Of a DNA stretch of 64,000 nt, positions 41,925 to 52,155 are shown one piece after another. The position numbers and the translations under genes were made by a program. A model generated the notes under the pieces. It ran no database searches. It saw only the letters and a list, made by a program, of their open reading frames with translations, and was not told the DNA's origin. Each line of letters starts with the position of its first letter. Within the stretch, counting starts at the first letter, position 1. The DNA is from Pseudomonas kitaguniensis (GTDB lineage Bacteria > Pseudomonadota > Gammaproteobacteria > Pseudomonadales > Pseudomonadaceae), in NCBI RefSeq assembly GCF_009296165.1, contig NZ_VUAZ01000019.1, positions 1 to 64,000 of the forward strand, in the 5' to 3' direction.

Positions 41925-43115
41925 ATGACCGACGCCACCCAAGCGCCTTTGCGCCCGCTGGCCGACACCTCTGCGTCGGCCGTTGTCGCAGGCTTTATTG
42001 CGATGATGACCGGTTACACCAGTTCGCTGGTGCTGATGTTCCAGGCCGGTCAAGCCGCCGGGCTGACCACGGCGCAGATTTCCTCGTGGATCTGGGCCAT
42101 CTCCATCGGCATGGCGGTGTGCAGCATCGGCCTGTCGCTGCGCTATCGCACGCCGATCACCATTGCGTGGTCGACGCCGGGCGCGGCGCTGTTGATCACA
42201 AGCCTAGGCGGCGTGAGTTACGGCGAGGCGATTGGCGCCTACATCACCTGCGCAGTGCTGGTGACGCTCTGCGGGCTGACCGGCAGTTTTGAAAAGCTCG
42301 TCAAGCGCATTCCGGCATCGCTGGCGGCGGCCTTGCTGGCGGGCATTCTGTTCAAGATCGGCAGCGAGATTTTCGTCGCCGCCCAACATCGCACCGGGCT
42401 GGTGCTGGGGATGTTTTTTACTTACCTGATCATCAAGCGCCTGTCGCCGCGTTATGCGGTGCTGGCTGCGCTGGTGATCGGCAGCGTGCTGTCGGGCTTG
42501 ATGGGGCTGCTGGATTTCAGCCACTTTCACCTGGAAGTGGCAACGCCGGTATGGACCACGCCGCACTTCTCGCTGGCGGCAACCATCAGCATCGGCATCC
42601 CGCTGTTCGTGGTGGCGATGACCTCGCAGAACATGCCCGGCGTCGCCGTGTTGCGCGCCGACGGCTACACCGTGCCCGCCTCGCCATTGATCACAGTGAC
42701 GGGTCTGGCCTCGTTGGTGCTCGCACCCTTCGGCTCCCACGGGATCAATTTAGCAGCGATCAGTGCAGCCATCTGCACCGGGCCGCATGCCCATGAAGAC
42801 CGCAACAAGCGCTACACCGCTGCCGTGTGGTGCGGGGTGTTCTACGGCATTGCCGGGGTATTTGGCGCGACCTTGGCGGCATTGTTTGCAGCCTTGCCCA
42901 AGGAGCTGGTGCTGTCGATTGCGGCGCTGGCGTTGTTTGGCTCGATCATCAATGGCTTGAGCATCGCCATGAATGAGCCGAAGGAACGCGAAGCGGCGCT
43001 GATCACCTTTATGGTCACTGCGTCAGGCTTGACGTTGTTTTCTATCGGGTCGGCATTTTGGGGGATTGTGGCGGGCGTGTTGACGCTGCTGATTTTGAAC
43101 GGGCGCAAGGCATAA
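41925..43115 (+). CDS. benzoate/H+ symporter, BenE family
   Basis: This is an inner-membrane transporter of 396 residues and about 12 helices. The N-terminal motif VVAGFIAMMTGYTSSLVLMFQA and the central TPGAALLITSLGG and SQNMPGVAVLRADGY segments are BenE-like. BenE proteins share their fold with nucleobase transporters of the NCS2 type. Given the neighbours (xdhABC, guaD and a GntR regulator) it may carry a purine or urate rather than benzoate, and no benzoate degradation gene is in the window. P. aeruginosa has a nucleobase permease gene next to guaD. Confidence 0.8.
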   Translation: MTDATQAPLRPLADTSASAVVAGFIAMMTGYTSSLVLMFQAGQAAGLTTAQISSWIWAISIGMAVCSIGLSLRYRTPITIAWSTPGAALLITSLGGVSYGEAIGAYITCAVLVTLCGLTGSFEKLVKRIPASLAAALLAGILFKIGSEIFVAAQHRTGLVLGMFFTYLIIKRLSPRYAVLAALVIGSVLSGLMGLLDFSHFHLEVATPVWTTPHFSLAATISIGIPLFVVAMTSQNMPGVAVLRADGYTVPASPLITVTGLASLVLAPFGSHGINLAAISAAICTGPHAHEDRNKRYTAAVWCGVFYGIAGVFGATLAALFAALPKELVLSIAALALFGSIINGLSIAMNEPKEREAALITFMVTASGLTLFSIGSAFWGIVAGVLTLLILNGRKA

Positions 43116-43144
43116 AAAACGCGACCCGAGGGTCGCCGTTTTTT
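43115..43144. terminator. bidirectional terminator
   Basis: AAAAAAC-GCGACC-CGAG-GGTCGC-CGTTTTTT lies between the convergent permease and yggL genes. It has a T run on both strands. Confidence 0.85.
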
Positions 43145-43149
43145 CAGTA

Positions 43150-43494
43150 TCACTTAGCCGCGTTGATCGGCTTTTCCGGATACCACACGTCCAGCAACGG
43201 GCTGACTTCAGCCTTGGTCAGCTCGGAACGGGTTTTCAGCCAAGCTTCAACAGCAGCACGCTGCTCTTCGGAGACCGAGCCACGCTTCTGCAGGCAAACC
43301 AGACCGTAGTCGTCGCCGCCGACATAGCCCAGACCGTTGGCTTCCATGGCTTCTTTGATGAATGCTTCGAGGAAAGCGTCGATAGCTTCTTCACTCAGGC
43401 CTTCTTTGAAGTCCAGGTTCAGTTCGAAACCCAGCTCTTGAAATTCATCAACGCACAGTTTTTTGCGCAGACGCTGGGAACGGTTAGTCGCCAT
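43150..43494 (-). CDS. yggL: YggL family protein (DUF469)
   Basis: This is a 114-residue protein. MATNRSQRLRKKLCVDEFQ and LGFELNLDF are the YggL/DUF469 signature, and YVGGDDYGLVC follows. E. coli YggL associates with ribosomes (50S), but its role is still unclear. The MATNRSQR start is chosen by family alignment, with 28 upstream codons that look untranslated. Confidence 0.88.
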   Translation of the reverse strand: MATNRSQRLRKKLCVDEFQELGFELNLDFKEGLSEEAIDAFLEAFIKEAMEANGLGYVGGDDYGLVCLQKRGSVSEEQRAAVEAWLKTRSELTKAEVSPLLDVWYPEKPINAAK

Positions 43495-43731
43495 TGGAAC
43501 AATCCTCATAAGTAATAACGGGCGGCACTTTAGCAGTTTAAGGTGACGATTGCCCGACTCTCTAAGACAGGCGGCCAATAGCCGCTAAAAAAAACGCTGA
43601 TTTGCAGCTATCGTTCAGCTACAACTGGCTCCACCTTGGGGCATAATGCCGACACTTTCGTGACCAATGAGGGATTTTCTTACATACCCCTCGCCTTTTT
43701 TCGCCCTTTCCGCTGCAGGGTCTTATTCCTT

Positions 43732-45222
43732 ATGATCAAATCGTTGCGTTGCCTTTCTTTACGTCCTCAGTCTTTTCGTTCAGCACTACTCGCCAGCTTT
43801 CTCCTGCCACTGGCCTTTTCCGTGACTGCCGCGCCGATCAATACCACCCTGCCGCCGAATGTTCAGCAGGCCCTGCAGAAGGCCAAAATACCCAATACCT
43901 CGCTGTCGCTGGTGATGTTGCCCCTCACCGGCCCCGGCACGCCGACCGTGTTCAACGCCGATGTTTCGGTGAACCCGGCCTCTACCATGAAACTGGTCAC
44001 CACTTACGCGGCCCTGGAAATGCTCGGCCCCAACCACCAGTGGAAAACCGAGTTCTACACCGACGGCACCCTCAGCGGTGGCGTGTTGCACGGCAACCTG
44101 TACCTCAAGGGCGGCGGCGACCCCAAGCTGAACATGGAAAAACTCTGGCTGTTGATGCGCGACCTGCGCGCCAACGGCGTGCAGCAAGTCACCGGCGACC
44201 TGGTGCTGGACCGCAGCTTCTTCAACCCGCCGCAATTGCCCGAATTCAATGACGACGGCAACGATGAGAACAAACCGTTCCTGGTCAAGCCGGATGCCCT
44301 GTTGGTCAACCTCAAGGCCCTGCGCTTTGTCACCCGTAATGACGCGGGCCGAGTGATCGTGTCGGTCGAGCCACCGATTGCGAGCATTCGCATCGACAAC
44401 CAGGTAAAAGTGTCCAACGCCAAGCAGTGCACCGGCGACGTGCGCTACAGCCCGGTAACCGCCGCCGATGGCAGCGTTACCGTGACCGTCAGCGGGCAGT
44501 TGGGCGATGGTTGCAGTTCGCAGACCTACTTGTCGCTGCTCGACCACGCCACCTACACCGCCGGCGCCGTGCGCGCGATCTGGAAAGAATTGGGCGGCAC
44601 CATTCAGGGCCGTGACATTCAGGCGCCAGTGCCCAAGGACGCCAAGGTGCTGGCCCGTGCGTTTTCGCCGGACCTGGCGGAAATCATCCGCGACATCAAT
44701 AAATACAGTAACAACACCATGGCCCAGCAGTTGTTCCTGAGCCTCGGCGCGCAGTTTCGCAACGATGCCGACGGCGACGACGCCAAGGCGGCGCAACGTG
44801 TGGTGCGCCAGTGGTTGGCGAAAAAGGGCATTACTGCGCCGCACCTGGTGATGGAGAACGGCTCTGGCCTGTCCCGCGCCGAACGGGTCAGCGCGCGCGA
44901 GATGGCCGCGATGCTGCAGGCTGCGTGGAGAGGCCCGTATGCGGCGGAATACATCAGCTCGCTGCCGATTGCAGGCACCGACGGCACGATGCGCAAGCGT
45001 CTGAAAACTACCGCCATGCGTGGGGAAGCTCACGTTAAAACGGGCACCCTGAACACAGTGCGCGCTATTTCCGGGTTTAGTCGCGACAACAATGGGAACA
45101 GCTGGGTAGTGGTTGCGATCCTCAACGATTCGAAGCCTTGGGGCGCCTCGTCGGTGCTGGATCAGGTGCTGCTGGACTTGTATCGCCAGCCGAAGCTGAC
45201 GGCGGCTGCGCCGGTGCTCTAG
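43732..45222 (+). CDS. dacB: D-alanyl-D-alanine carboxypeptidase/endopeptidase (PBP4)
   Basis: This is a periplasmic class C penicillin-binding protein that trims and cleaves peptide cross-links in peptidoglycan. It has 496 residues. A signal peptide ends near SVTAAPI (residue 35). Active-site motifs are PASTMK (SxxK) near residue 85, YSNNTMAQ (SxN) near 325 and HVKTGTL (KTG) near 435. The large inserted domain typical of PBP4 lies between the first and second motifs. The start at 43732 gives the shortest protein with a normal signal peptide. It is a single gene followed by a BIME. Confidence 0.93.
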   Translation: MIKSLRCLSLRPQSFRSALLASFLLPLAFSVTAAPINTTLPPNVQQALQKAKIPNTSLSLVMLPLTGPGTPTVFNADVSVNPASTMKLVTTYAALEMLGPNHQWKTEFYTDGTLSGGVLHGNLYLKGGGDPKLNMEKLWLLMRDLRANGVQQVTGDLVLDRSFFNPPQLPEFNDDGNDENKPFLVKPDALLVNLKALRFVTRNDAGRVIVSVEPPIASIRIDNQVKVSNAKQCTGDVRYSPVTAADGSVTVTVSGQLGDGCSSQTYLSLLDHATYTAGAVRAIWKELGGTIQGRDIQAPVPKDAKVLARAFSPDLAEIIRDINKYSNNTMAQQLFLSLGAQFRNDADGDDAKAAQRVVRQWLAKKGITAPHLVMENGSGLSRAERVSAREMAAMLQAAWRGPYAAEYISSLPIAGTDGTMRKRLKTTAMRGEAHVKTGTLNTVRAISGFSRDNNGNSWVVVAILNDSKPWGASSVLDQVLLDLYRQPKLTAAAPVL

Positions 45223-45267
45223 ATCGAGTGCGCATAGGTTATTTGGATAAAGCAGCAAAAGCTGCCT

Positions 45268-45360
45268 TTGTGGGAGCGGGCTTGCTCGCGATAGCGCTGT
45301 GTCAGTTGAAAAATATTTATCTGACACACCGCTATCGCGAGCAAGCCCGCTCCCACATTT
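45268..45360. repeat. BIME between dacB and the diguanylate cyclase gene
   Basis: TTGTGGGAGCGGGCTTGCTC, followed by GCGATAGCG, is mirrored by CGCTATCGCGAGCAAGCCCG, followed by CTCCCACA. The inner arms CTGTGTCAG and CTGACACA also pair, so the whole 93 bases form one long hairpin. It lies between convergent genes. Confidence 0.85.
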
Positions 45361-45372
45361 GAAATGTGACCA

Positions 45373-47757
45373 TCACACACGCAATTGCTCCGCCTCAACC
45401 CGGTCCCTGCCCGACTGTTTGGCCGCATACACCGCCGAGTCCGCGCGCAGCAACAGTTCGTCGATGCCTTCATCCCCGCGCCAACTGGCCACCCCAAAAC
45501 TGGCGGTCACGCGCGCAACGGACTCCATCGGTGCACTGCGCAGCGACTGCCACAACTCCATCGCCAGGTTGTGCGCCTGATCGCCACTGGTCTGGGGGCA
45601 CAGCACCACGAATTCTTCGCCACCCAAGCGACAGAACACATCGGTGCGACGCAGACGCTGGCCAATGCGCTTGCACACTTCCTGCAAAACAGCATCCCCC
45701 ACCGCGTGCCCATACTGGTCGTTGATGCGCTTGAAGTGATCGATATCGAGCATGATCAATGACAATGCCCCTGATAATCGGTTGAGCCTGACCATCTCGG
45801 CCCTGAGACGATCCTGGAAGTAGCGCCGGTTGTGGATGCCCGTCAGCGAGTCGGTAATGGAGAGCGCACGCAGCTCTTCCTCGACCCGCTTGAGATCGGA
45901 AATATCCGACACGTAACCGTGCCACAACGTGCCGCCTCCGGCTAATTCTTCCGGTGTGGCCTCGCCGCGAATCCAGCGCAGGCCGCGTTGCGGTAACAGC
46001 ACGCGGTACTCTTCACGCCAATGGCTCAACTGCAGCGCCGACAAACGAATCGACTCGCGCACCCGTTCCAGGTCCAGCGGGTGGATGCGTTGGAAAACCC
46101 TGTTCGCGTCCTGCTGCAACACCCCTGGATCGATTTCATAAATATCGCGCATGCCATCGCTGGCGTAGATAAAACGCGCGCTGCCCTTGGGCTCCAGGAT
46201 GAACTGGAAGATGCCACCGGGTACGTGGGAGCTGAGCTTTTTGAGCAAGCGGTCGCGTGCTGCGAGCGCCTCGTAGGCGCGCTTTTGCTCGGTGATGTCG
46301 AGGTAAATCGCCAAGTGCCCGACCCACAGGCCAAAGTCATCGAGTAACACGGTAGCGAGCATGTTGACCGTCAAATGACTGCCATCCTGACGCACCAGCG
46401 TCCACTCTCGCGCCTCATGCTGGGCGTCCGGGCTCTCCACCAGCATCGCCTGGCTCGGTGGGATGCGCTTGCCCATGGTCACTCTCAAACTGGCCGCGTG
46501 CGCGTCGAGTTCAGCGCTCAGGTGCAGGCTCTCCAGGGTCATGCGCCCCAATACCTGTTCGGACTTGAACCCAAGCATCTGCTCGGCACCGGCATTGAAC
46601 GTATTGATCACGCCGCGCAGGTCCGTGGCGATGATCGCGACCTGAGTGGCGGCGTTCAGCATGCTGCGCAACTGCCCATGCGCCCCGCGCAACTCCTTCT
46701 CGCGCTGGCGCAATTCTACGGTGCGTTGCTCGACCATCTTTAACGCGCGCTGGCGCTGGCTGACCAACACGTACAGCAACACGCTGAGCAGCAGACTGAG
46801 AAGCCCGCCCATGGCCAAAATCATGCTCACCGAGGAGTGATTGGCCTGATCGAAAATGTGGCTGGTACGCAATGTCAGCGCGTACACATGATCGCCGAGG
46901 GTCAGGCGGCGCACGGCGTTCAGGTCGCTGATGCCAACTGCATTGCTGGACGCGAACAACACGTGCGGCTGGCTGCCGGAGGTGTCGTCGATTTGCATCA
47001 CCAGGTTGTCCCGATTCGGCTTGGGCAAACCGTCGGCGACCAGTTGGCGCATGCTGATCACCGCCATGACAAACCCGAAAGGCTCGGTATCAGTTGGCTT
47101 GCTGACCGGCGCCACCAGCAATACGCCGGCGGCATAGGCCGGCTCAACCCCCACCAGCTGCATGGGCTGGGACACCGCAGGCTTGCCACTTTGTTGCGCA
47201 CGCTCGAGGGTCGAACGCCGCAGCGGCTGCGCCAGCAAGTCAAAACCCAATGGCGAGCCCAGCAAGCTTTGGGTCTGGCTGTACAACACCGGCACATACT
47301 CATCCCGCTCGGCCGCAGGCGCCAAATCACCCGACGCGTTCAGTTCACGGATGACGAAGGGTGCGCCGCGTTGGCGCGCGATGTCTTGTTCAAACCGGCT
47401 GCGTTGATCGCGAAATACCCGCGGTGCCCAGGCGTAGGCGCGGGCGTGCAATAACAGGGGTTGGGCGAAACCGTCAAACTCTGCGCTGGACACCTCATCG
47501 GAGTTGGCGAAAAACCGCTGCAGGCTGGCCAGGCGTTGCTCCTGGTCTTCGAAGCGTTCTTGAAGGCGGGTGTAACGCTCGTTGACCAACAACTGGAAAC
47601 GTTGGCGAACCTGTTGCTGATAGAGGTCGGCGGCCGCCCAGGCGATGATCGAGGTCAGCGCGCACCCTGCCGATAACACCACCAATGCAACCAGCCAAGC
47701 CGATGCCTGCTCACTGATAAAGCCAAGGATTTTAGGGCGAACGGCTTGCATTGGCAT
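45373..47757 (-). CDS. membrane diguanylate cyclase (CHASE-PAS-PAS-GGEEF)
   Basis: This is a c-di-GMP synthase of 794 residues. Two membrane helices (about 10-35 and 310-330) flank a periplasmic CHASE sensor domain with FAQPLLLHARAYAWAPRV. Two PAS domains follow (about 360-480 and 490-610; EQMLGFKSEQVLGR then FIYASDGMRDIYEID), and then a GGEEF domain with intact RLGGEEFVVL. No EAL domain is present, so synthesis is predicted. The ATG at 47757 is one of two close methionines (47751 is the other). The sensed signal is unknown. Confidence 0.9.
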   Translation of the reverse strand: MPMQAVRPKILGFISEQASAWLVALVVLSAGCALTSIIAWAAADLYQQQVRQRFQLLVNERYTRLQERFEDQEQRLASLQRFFANSDEVSSAEFDGFAQPLLLHARAYAWAPRVFRDQRSRFEQDIARQRGAPFVIRELNASGDLAPAAERDEYVPVLYSQTQSLLGSPLGFDLLAQPLRRSTLERAQQSGKPAVSQPMQLVGVEPAYAAGVLLVAPVSKPTDTEPFGFVMAVISMRQLVADGLPKPNRDNLVMQIDDTSGSQPHVLFASSNAVGISDLNAVRRLTLGDHVYALTLRTSHIFDQANHSSVSMILAMGGLLSLLLSVLLYVLVSQRQRALKMVEQRTVELRQREKELRGAHGQLRSMLNAATQVAIIATDLRGVINTFNAGAEQMLGFKSEQVLGRMTLESLHLSAELDAHAASLRVTMGKRIPPSQAMLVESPDAQHEAREWTLVRQDGSHLTVNMLATVLLDDFGLWVGHLAIYLDITEQKRAYEALAARDRLLKKLSSHVPGGIFQFILEPKGSARFIYASDGMRDIYEIDPGVLQQDANRVFQRIHPLDLERVRESIRLSALQLSHWREEYRVLLPQRGLRWIRGEATPEELAGGGTLWHGYVSDISDLKRVEEELRALSITDSLTGIHNRRYFQDRLRAEMVRLNRLSGALSLIMLDIDHFKRINDQYGHAVGDAVLQEVCKRIGQRLRRTDVFCRLGGEEFVVLCPQTSGDQAHNLAMELWQSLRSAPMESVARVTASFGVASWRGDEGIDELLLRADSAVYAAKQSGRDRVEAEQLRV

Positions 47758-47842
47758 AGGCAACACTCACAACGCCAGCGTGCGGGAGGGCCACTTTGGC
47801 TAGGCCTTAGTTATAGCCATCGGCCCAACATTTGACCAGCGT

Positions 47843-47884
47843 AAAAAAGCCGCAAGCCCTGAATATTCCGGGGTTGCGGCTTTT
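47843..47884. terminator. terminator between rlmKL and the diguanylate cyclase gene
   Basis: AAAAAAGCCGCAAGCCC, a 10-base loop, then GGGGTTGCGGCTTTT. It ends the minus-strand rlmKL transcript, 12 bases past the stop codon. Confidence 0.8.
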
Positions 47885-47895
47885 GGCTACGGCGA

Positions 47896-50166
47896 TCAGC
47901 GAGCGGTGATTTTCCAGGCCCGATGGATCTTCGCGTTACGCGCAAAATCCGGGTCCAGGGTCTTGTCGCTGATTTCCTCAACCGCGTAACGTTCGCTGAG
48001 GTTGTCCTCAAGCACGAACTTGCGGAAGTTGTTCGAGAAGTACAGCACGCCGCCCGGTGCCAACCGGGCCATGGCCAGGTCGAGCAATTGCACATGGTCG
48101 CGCTGCACATCGAAGATGCCTTCCATGCGCTTGGAGTTGGAGAACGTCGGCGGGTCGATGAAGATCAGGTCGAACTCATCGCGGCTGGCTTCCAGCCATG
48201 CCATCACATCACCCTGCTCCAGACGGTTTTTGTCAGAGAAACCGTTGAGCGAGAAGTTGCGACGCGCCCAGTCCAGGTAAGTCTTCGACAAGTCGACGCT
48301 GGTGGTGCTGCGCGCGCCGCCCTTGGCGGCGTGCACGCTGGCGGTGGCGGTGTAGCAATACAGGTTGAGGAACCGCTTGCCGGCGGCTTCTTTCTGGATG
48401 CGCATGCGCATCGGGCGGTGATCCAGAAACAGGCCGGTGTCCAGGTAGTCGGTGAGGTTGACCAGCAGCTTCACGCCACCTTCGCTGACCTCAGTGAACT
48501 TGCCCTGCGCGCTCTGGCGCTCGTATTGCTTGGTGCCGCTTTGACGCTCACGACGCTTGACCACCACGCGGCTCTTGTCGACGTTCAGCGCCTGCGGAAT
48601 CGCCGCCAAAGCATCGAACATACGCGCGGAGGCTTTTTCCGGGTCGATGGATTTAGGCGCGGCGTATTCCTGCACATGCACCCAATCGTGGTAGAGGTCG
48701 ATGGCCATCGAGTATTCCGGCATGTCGGCATCGTACACACGGTAGCAGTCCACGCCTTCGCGCTTGGCCCATTTGCCGAGCAGCTTCAGGTTCTTCTGCA
48801 AGCGGTTGGCGAACATCTGCCCGCCTTCGCTCAGGCGCGCCTGTTCAACCACGGGCGCAGGCGCCGGAGCGGGTTTGATCGGGTTGCCGTTCTTGTTGTA
48901 CTGGCGCTCTTGCGGCTCGGTCGGGGCCTGGTCGTAAGCCGCTTGCTCACGCTCGGCCTGACGTTGCTCCGGCGTGCGGCGCTCGCCGGTCACGAACTGG
49001 TCCGGGTTGACCTTGATCAGCAGCAATTTGCACGGCAAGGCGCCGTTCCAGAACGAATACTGTTTGTGGCTGCGAATGCCCATGCGCTTGCCGAGGTCCG
49101 GCGCGCCGGTGAACACCGCCGCGTCCCAGCCCATGCAGGCCTGGCGCAGGCGCTCACCGAGGTTCTGGTAGAGATACAACAGGCTGGCTTCGTCACCCAA
49201 ACGCTCGCCGTAGGGTGGGTTGCAGATCACCAGGCCCTTCTGGTTCTGGTCAGGGCGCGGCTCGAAGGTGCCGACTTCGCCCTGGTACACCTTGATCCAG
49301 TGGCTTAAGCCGGCGCGTTCGATGTTGTTGCGTGCCGGTTGAATCAAACGCGGGTCGGCTTCATAGCCACGCACCCACAACGGCGCTTTGTTCATGCCGA
49401 TAGCGGCACGTTCAGACGCCTCGGTGTGCAGCTTCTTCCACAGTGCCGGGACGTGGCCGAGCCAGGTGGTGAAACCCCACAGTTCACGGTTGAGGTTGGG
49501 CGCCATGTCGGCGGCAATCATCGCGCCTTCCACCAGGAAGGTGCCCACGCCGCACATCGGGTCGGTCAGCGCGCCGCCTTCGGCAGCAATACGTGGCCAG
49601 CCGGCACGAATCAGAATCGCCGCCGCGAGGTTTTCTTTCAACGGCGCGGCGCCCTGCTGCAAGCGGTAGCCGCGCTGGTGCAGGCTGTGGCCAGAGAGGT
49701 CGAGGGAGAGGATTGCTTCGCCGCGGTCCAGGCGCAAATGGATGCGCAGGTCCGGGTTGATCTTGTCGATGGACGGGCGTTCGCCGGTGGGCGTGCGCAG
49801 CTTGTCGACGATTGCATCCTTGACCTTCAGCGCGCCGAAGTGGGTGTTGTCGATGCCCGAGCCGTGGCCACTGAACTCCACCGCCAGCGAACCGTCGGCA
49901 ACCATGTGGTCTGCCCATTCGATGTCCAGCACGCCGTGGTAAAGGTCTTCGGCGTCTTTCATCGGAAAGCGCTTGAGCACCAGCAACACGCGGTTCGCCA
50001 GGCGCGACCAGAGGCACAGGCGGTAGGCGGTTTCCATGTCGGCCATGCCGCGCACGGCCGAGGTGTGCTCGCGGGCTTCCTCAAGGCCAAGCCCGATGGC
50101 TTCCTCGATCAGCAGGCCTTCGAGGCCCTTGGGGCAGGTGAGGAAGAGTTCAAAACGGTCCGACAT
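47896..50166 (-). CDS. rlmKL: 23S rRNA (guanine) methyltransferase RlmKL
   Basis: This is a fused enzyme with two methyltransferase domains, RlmL for N2-methylguanosine 2445 and RlmK for N7-methylguanosine 2069 of 23S rRNA. It has 756 residues. A THUMP domain (about 45-155) precedes the first catalytic domain with DPMCGVGTFLVE and NPPYGERLG. After a Pro/Ala linker with many charged residues (about 400-430) is the RlmK domain with NLYCYTATASVHAA and DPPTFSNSKRM. It starts at MSDRFELFLTCPKGL. Confidence 0.95.
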   Translation of the reverse strand: MSDRFELFLTCPKGLEGLLIEEAIGLGLEEAREHTSAVRGMADMETAYRLCLWSRLANRVLLVLKRFPMKDAEDLYHGVLDIEWADHMVADGSLAVEFSGHGSGIDNTHFGALKVKDAIVDKLRTPTGERPSIDKINPDLRIHLRLDRGEAILSLDLSGHSLHQRGYRLQQGAAPLKENLAAAILIRAGWPRIAAEGGALTDPMCGVGTFLVEGAMIAADMAPNLNRELWGFTTWLGHVPALWKKLHTEASERAAIGMNKAPLWVRGYEADPRLIQPARNNIERAGLSHWIKVYQGEVGTFEPRPDQNQKGLVICNPPYGERLGDEASLLYLYQNLGERLRQACMGWDAAVFTGAPDLGKRMGIRSHKQYSFWNGALPCKLLLIKVNPDQFVTGERRTPEQRQAEREQAAYDQAPTEPQERQYNKNGNPIKPAPAPAPVVEQARLSEGGQMFANRLQKNLKLLGKWAKREGVDCYRVYDADMPEYSMAIDLYHDWVHVQEYAAPKSIDPEKASARMFDALAAIPQALNVDKSRVVVKRRERQSGTKQYERQSAQGKFTEVSEGGVKLLVNLTDYLDTGLFLDHRPMRMRIQKEAAGKRFLNLYCYTATASVHAAKGGARSTTSVDLSKTYLDWARRNFSLNGFSDKNRLEQGDVMAWLEASRDEFDLIFIDPPTFSNSKRMEGIFDVQRDHVQLLDLAMARLAPGGVLYFSNNFRKFVLEDNLSERYAVEEISDKTLDPDFARNAKIHRAWKITAR

Positions 50167-50695
50167 GGGCAATCCAGGCTTTTCAGCAATAAATGAACGG
50201 GCGACGCATCGCCGGCTCGGTTTTCAATCAAGCACTTTTCTTGAAGAGTGCTCGCGTGGCACGAATGTGCCTTTCCACCCCGGCTGCCGGGCCTTCAGGC
50301 CTTGAATGCAGGGGCAGATCAATAATTGATGCAACAAAAAGAAATATTCCGACCCTTCGTCGAATAATAACCGACTGCAACGGGCGGACATTCTCACTAA
50401 CAGGTGAAACCCATCCTGTTTGCAGGGCACATCATAGCTGGGTTTACCTGATAATTGGGGCGAAAAGCCATCCCAGCTTATGGCTATAGCATCGTTATCG
50501 TTACGTGCTTATGACAAAACGATCATTGAATCCATGTGACCTATTGGTTAGAACTCAACACAGGTCAGCGCCGTAACGGCACTGACACATAGGCTCGCCA
50601 CGCCGGCAGCGAGCCCACCAACGGCAGAAAACTCTGCCTGGCCTCGCACGAGGCCGAAGGATATCAAGACAGTCAACAAGTGAGGGAAACACCCT
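50167..50695. other. rlmKL-rmf intergenic region
   Basis: About 530 bases without a convincing gene. A hairpin AGCACT-TTTCTTGAAG-AGTGCT is at 50231-50252. The part from about 50480 to 50695 should contain the growth-phase-controlled rmf promoter and leader. A GTGAGGG motif precedes the rmf ATG. No tRNA or known sRNA was recognised. Confidence 0.5.
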
Positions 50696-50911
50696 ATGAG
50701 AAGACTTAAGCGTGATCCGTTGGAAAGAGCATTTTTACGCGGATACCAGTATGGCGTTCATGGCAAATCCCGTGAGCTTTGCCCATTTACTCTACCGTCG
50801 GTACGCCAAGCCTGGATCAACGGCTGGCGAGAAGGACGCGGCGACAATTGGGACGGTATGACCGGCACTGCGGGAATCCACAGACTCAACGAACTTCACG
50901 CCGTCGGCTAA
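50696..50911 (+). CDS. rmf: ribosome modulation factor
   Basis: RMF binds the 30S subunit and converts ribosomes into inactive 100S dimers in stationary phase. It has 71 residues and is basic. The family core is clear: RRLKRDPLERAFLRGYQYG, ELCPF, RQAWINGWREGRGDNWDG. It has its own promoter region and a strong terminator. In the family it is induced by slow growth and ppGpp. Confidence 0.95.
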   Translation: MRRLKRDPLERAFLRGYQYGVHGKSRELCPFTLPSVRQAWINGWREGRGDNWDGMTGTAGIHRLNELHAVG

Positions 50912-51000
50912 CACAGGGCATTTAATCCGACATACCAGCTTGAATACCACGTGACGACTTAACCACGCACGCCCCATCCGGGCGGCGGGCTTCGGCCCAG

Positions 51001-51024
51001 GGGCTCCTTTATGGAGCCCTTTTT
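51001..51024 (+). terminator. rho-independent terminator after rmf
   Basis: GGGCTCC-TTTAT-GGAGCCC followed by TTTTT lies between rmf and the convergent pyrD. Confidence 0.9.
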
Positions 51025-51043
51025 AATGGGTAACGCGCACGCC

Positions 51044-52069
51044 TCAGGCCTTGGGCAACGCCGCAATCGCATCCACCGCCTGGCGAATCAGCGCCGGGCC
51101 TTTGTAGATGAAGCCCGAGTAGAGCTGCACCAGGCTTGCGCCAGCAGCGATTTTCTCGGCCGCGTGCTTGCCCTCGGTGATGCCGCCGACCGCGATGATC
51201 GGCAAACGCCCCGCCAGTTCAGCGGCGAGTACCTTGACGATGTGGGTGCTTTTGTCGCGTACCGGTGCGCCCGACAGCCCGCCCGCTTGATCGGCCTGCG
51301 CCAGCCCTTCAACGCCGACACGGCTGAGGGTGGTGTTGGTCGCGATCACCGCGTCCATGCCCGAATCCACCAGGGCCTGGGCAACCAGCACGGTTTCTTC
51401 ATCGCTCATGTCCGGCGCAATCTTGATGGCCAGCGGCACGTGTTTGCCATGGCGAGCCGCCAACGCTTGTTGACGCTGACGCAAGGCTTCGAGCAACTGC
51501 TTAAGCGAATCGCCGAACTGCAGGCTGCGCAGGCCCGGGGTATTCGGCGAGCTGACGTTAACCGTGACGTAGCTGGCGTGCGCGTAAACCTTGTCCAGGC
51601 AGATCAGGTAATCATCCACCGCGCGCTCTACCGGGGTGTCGAAATTCTTGCCGATATTGATACCGAGGATGCCTGTGTACTTCGCCGCTTGAACACGCGA
51701 CAGCAAATGGTCAACGCCCAGGTTGTTGAAGCCCATGCGGTTAATGATTGCCTCGGCTTCCGGCAAGCGAAAAATGCGTGGCTTGGGGTTACCCGGTTGT
51801 GGCCGGGGCGTCACGGTGCCCACTTCGACAAACCCGAAGCCCAGTTGCGCAAAACCGTCGATGGCCGTGCCGTTCTTGTCCAGGCCAGCCGCCAACCCGA
51901 CCGGGTTCGGAAAATCGAGCCCCATCACCGACACCGGCAGTTTTACCGGCGCCTTGCATACCAGGCCATTAAGCCCCAGGCGGCCACCGGCACCGATCAG
52001 GTCCAGGGACAGATCGTGCGAGGTTTCCGGGGAGAGTTTGAACAACAACTGGCGGGCCAAGGTATACAT
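51044..52069 (-). CDS. pyrD: dihydroorotate dehydrogenase (quinone), class 2
   Basis: PyrD oxidises dihydroorotate to orotate with quinone in pyrimidine synthesis, at the inner membrane. It has 341 residues. The N-terminal membrane-associated helices ([20 protein letters not shown]) mark class 2. FMN-binding and catalytic parts include [18 protein letters not shown] and [12 protein letters not shown] with the catalytic serine. It starts at MYTLARQL and lies next to rmf, as in many gammaproteobacteria. Confidence 0.95.
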   Translation of the reverse strand: MYTLARQLLFKLSPETSHDLSLDLIGAGGRLGLNGLVCKAPVKLPVSVMGLDFPNPVGLAAGLDKNGTAIDGFAQLGFGFVEVGTVTPRPQPGNPKPRIFRLPEAEAIINRMGFNNLGVDHLLSRVQAAKYTGILGINIGKNFDTPVERAVDDYLICLDKVYAHASYVTVNVSSPNTPGLRSLQFGDSLKQLLEALRQRQQALAARHGKHVPLAIKIAPDMSDEETVLVAQALVDSGMDAVIATNTTLSRVGVEGLAQADQAGGLSGAPVRDKSTHIVKVLAAELAGRLPIIAVGGITEGKHAAEKIAAGASLVQLYSGFIYKGPALIRQAVDAIAALPKA

Positions 52070-52155
52070 GGGCGGGCGAGACTCGGATGGCGGCAAAAGG
52101 TGGCGCCGATTATAGCCGGGGTGGCGCGCCAGGTGCGAGGTGCGCCGCCCAATCG

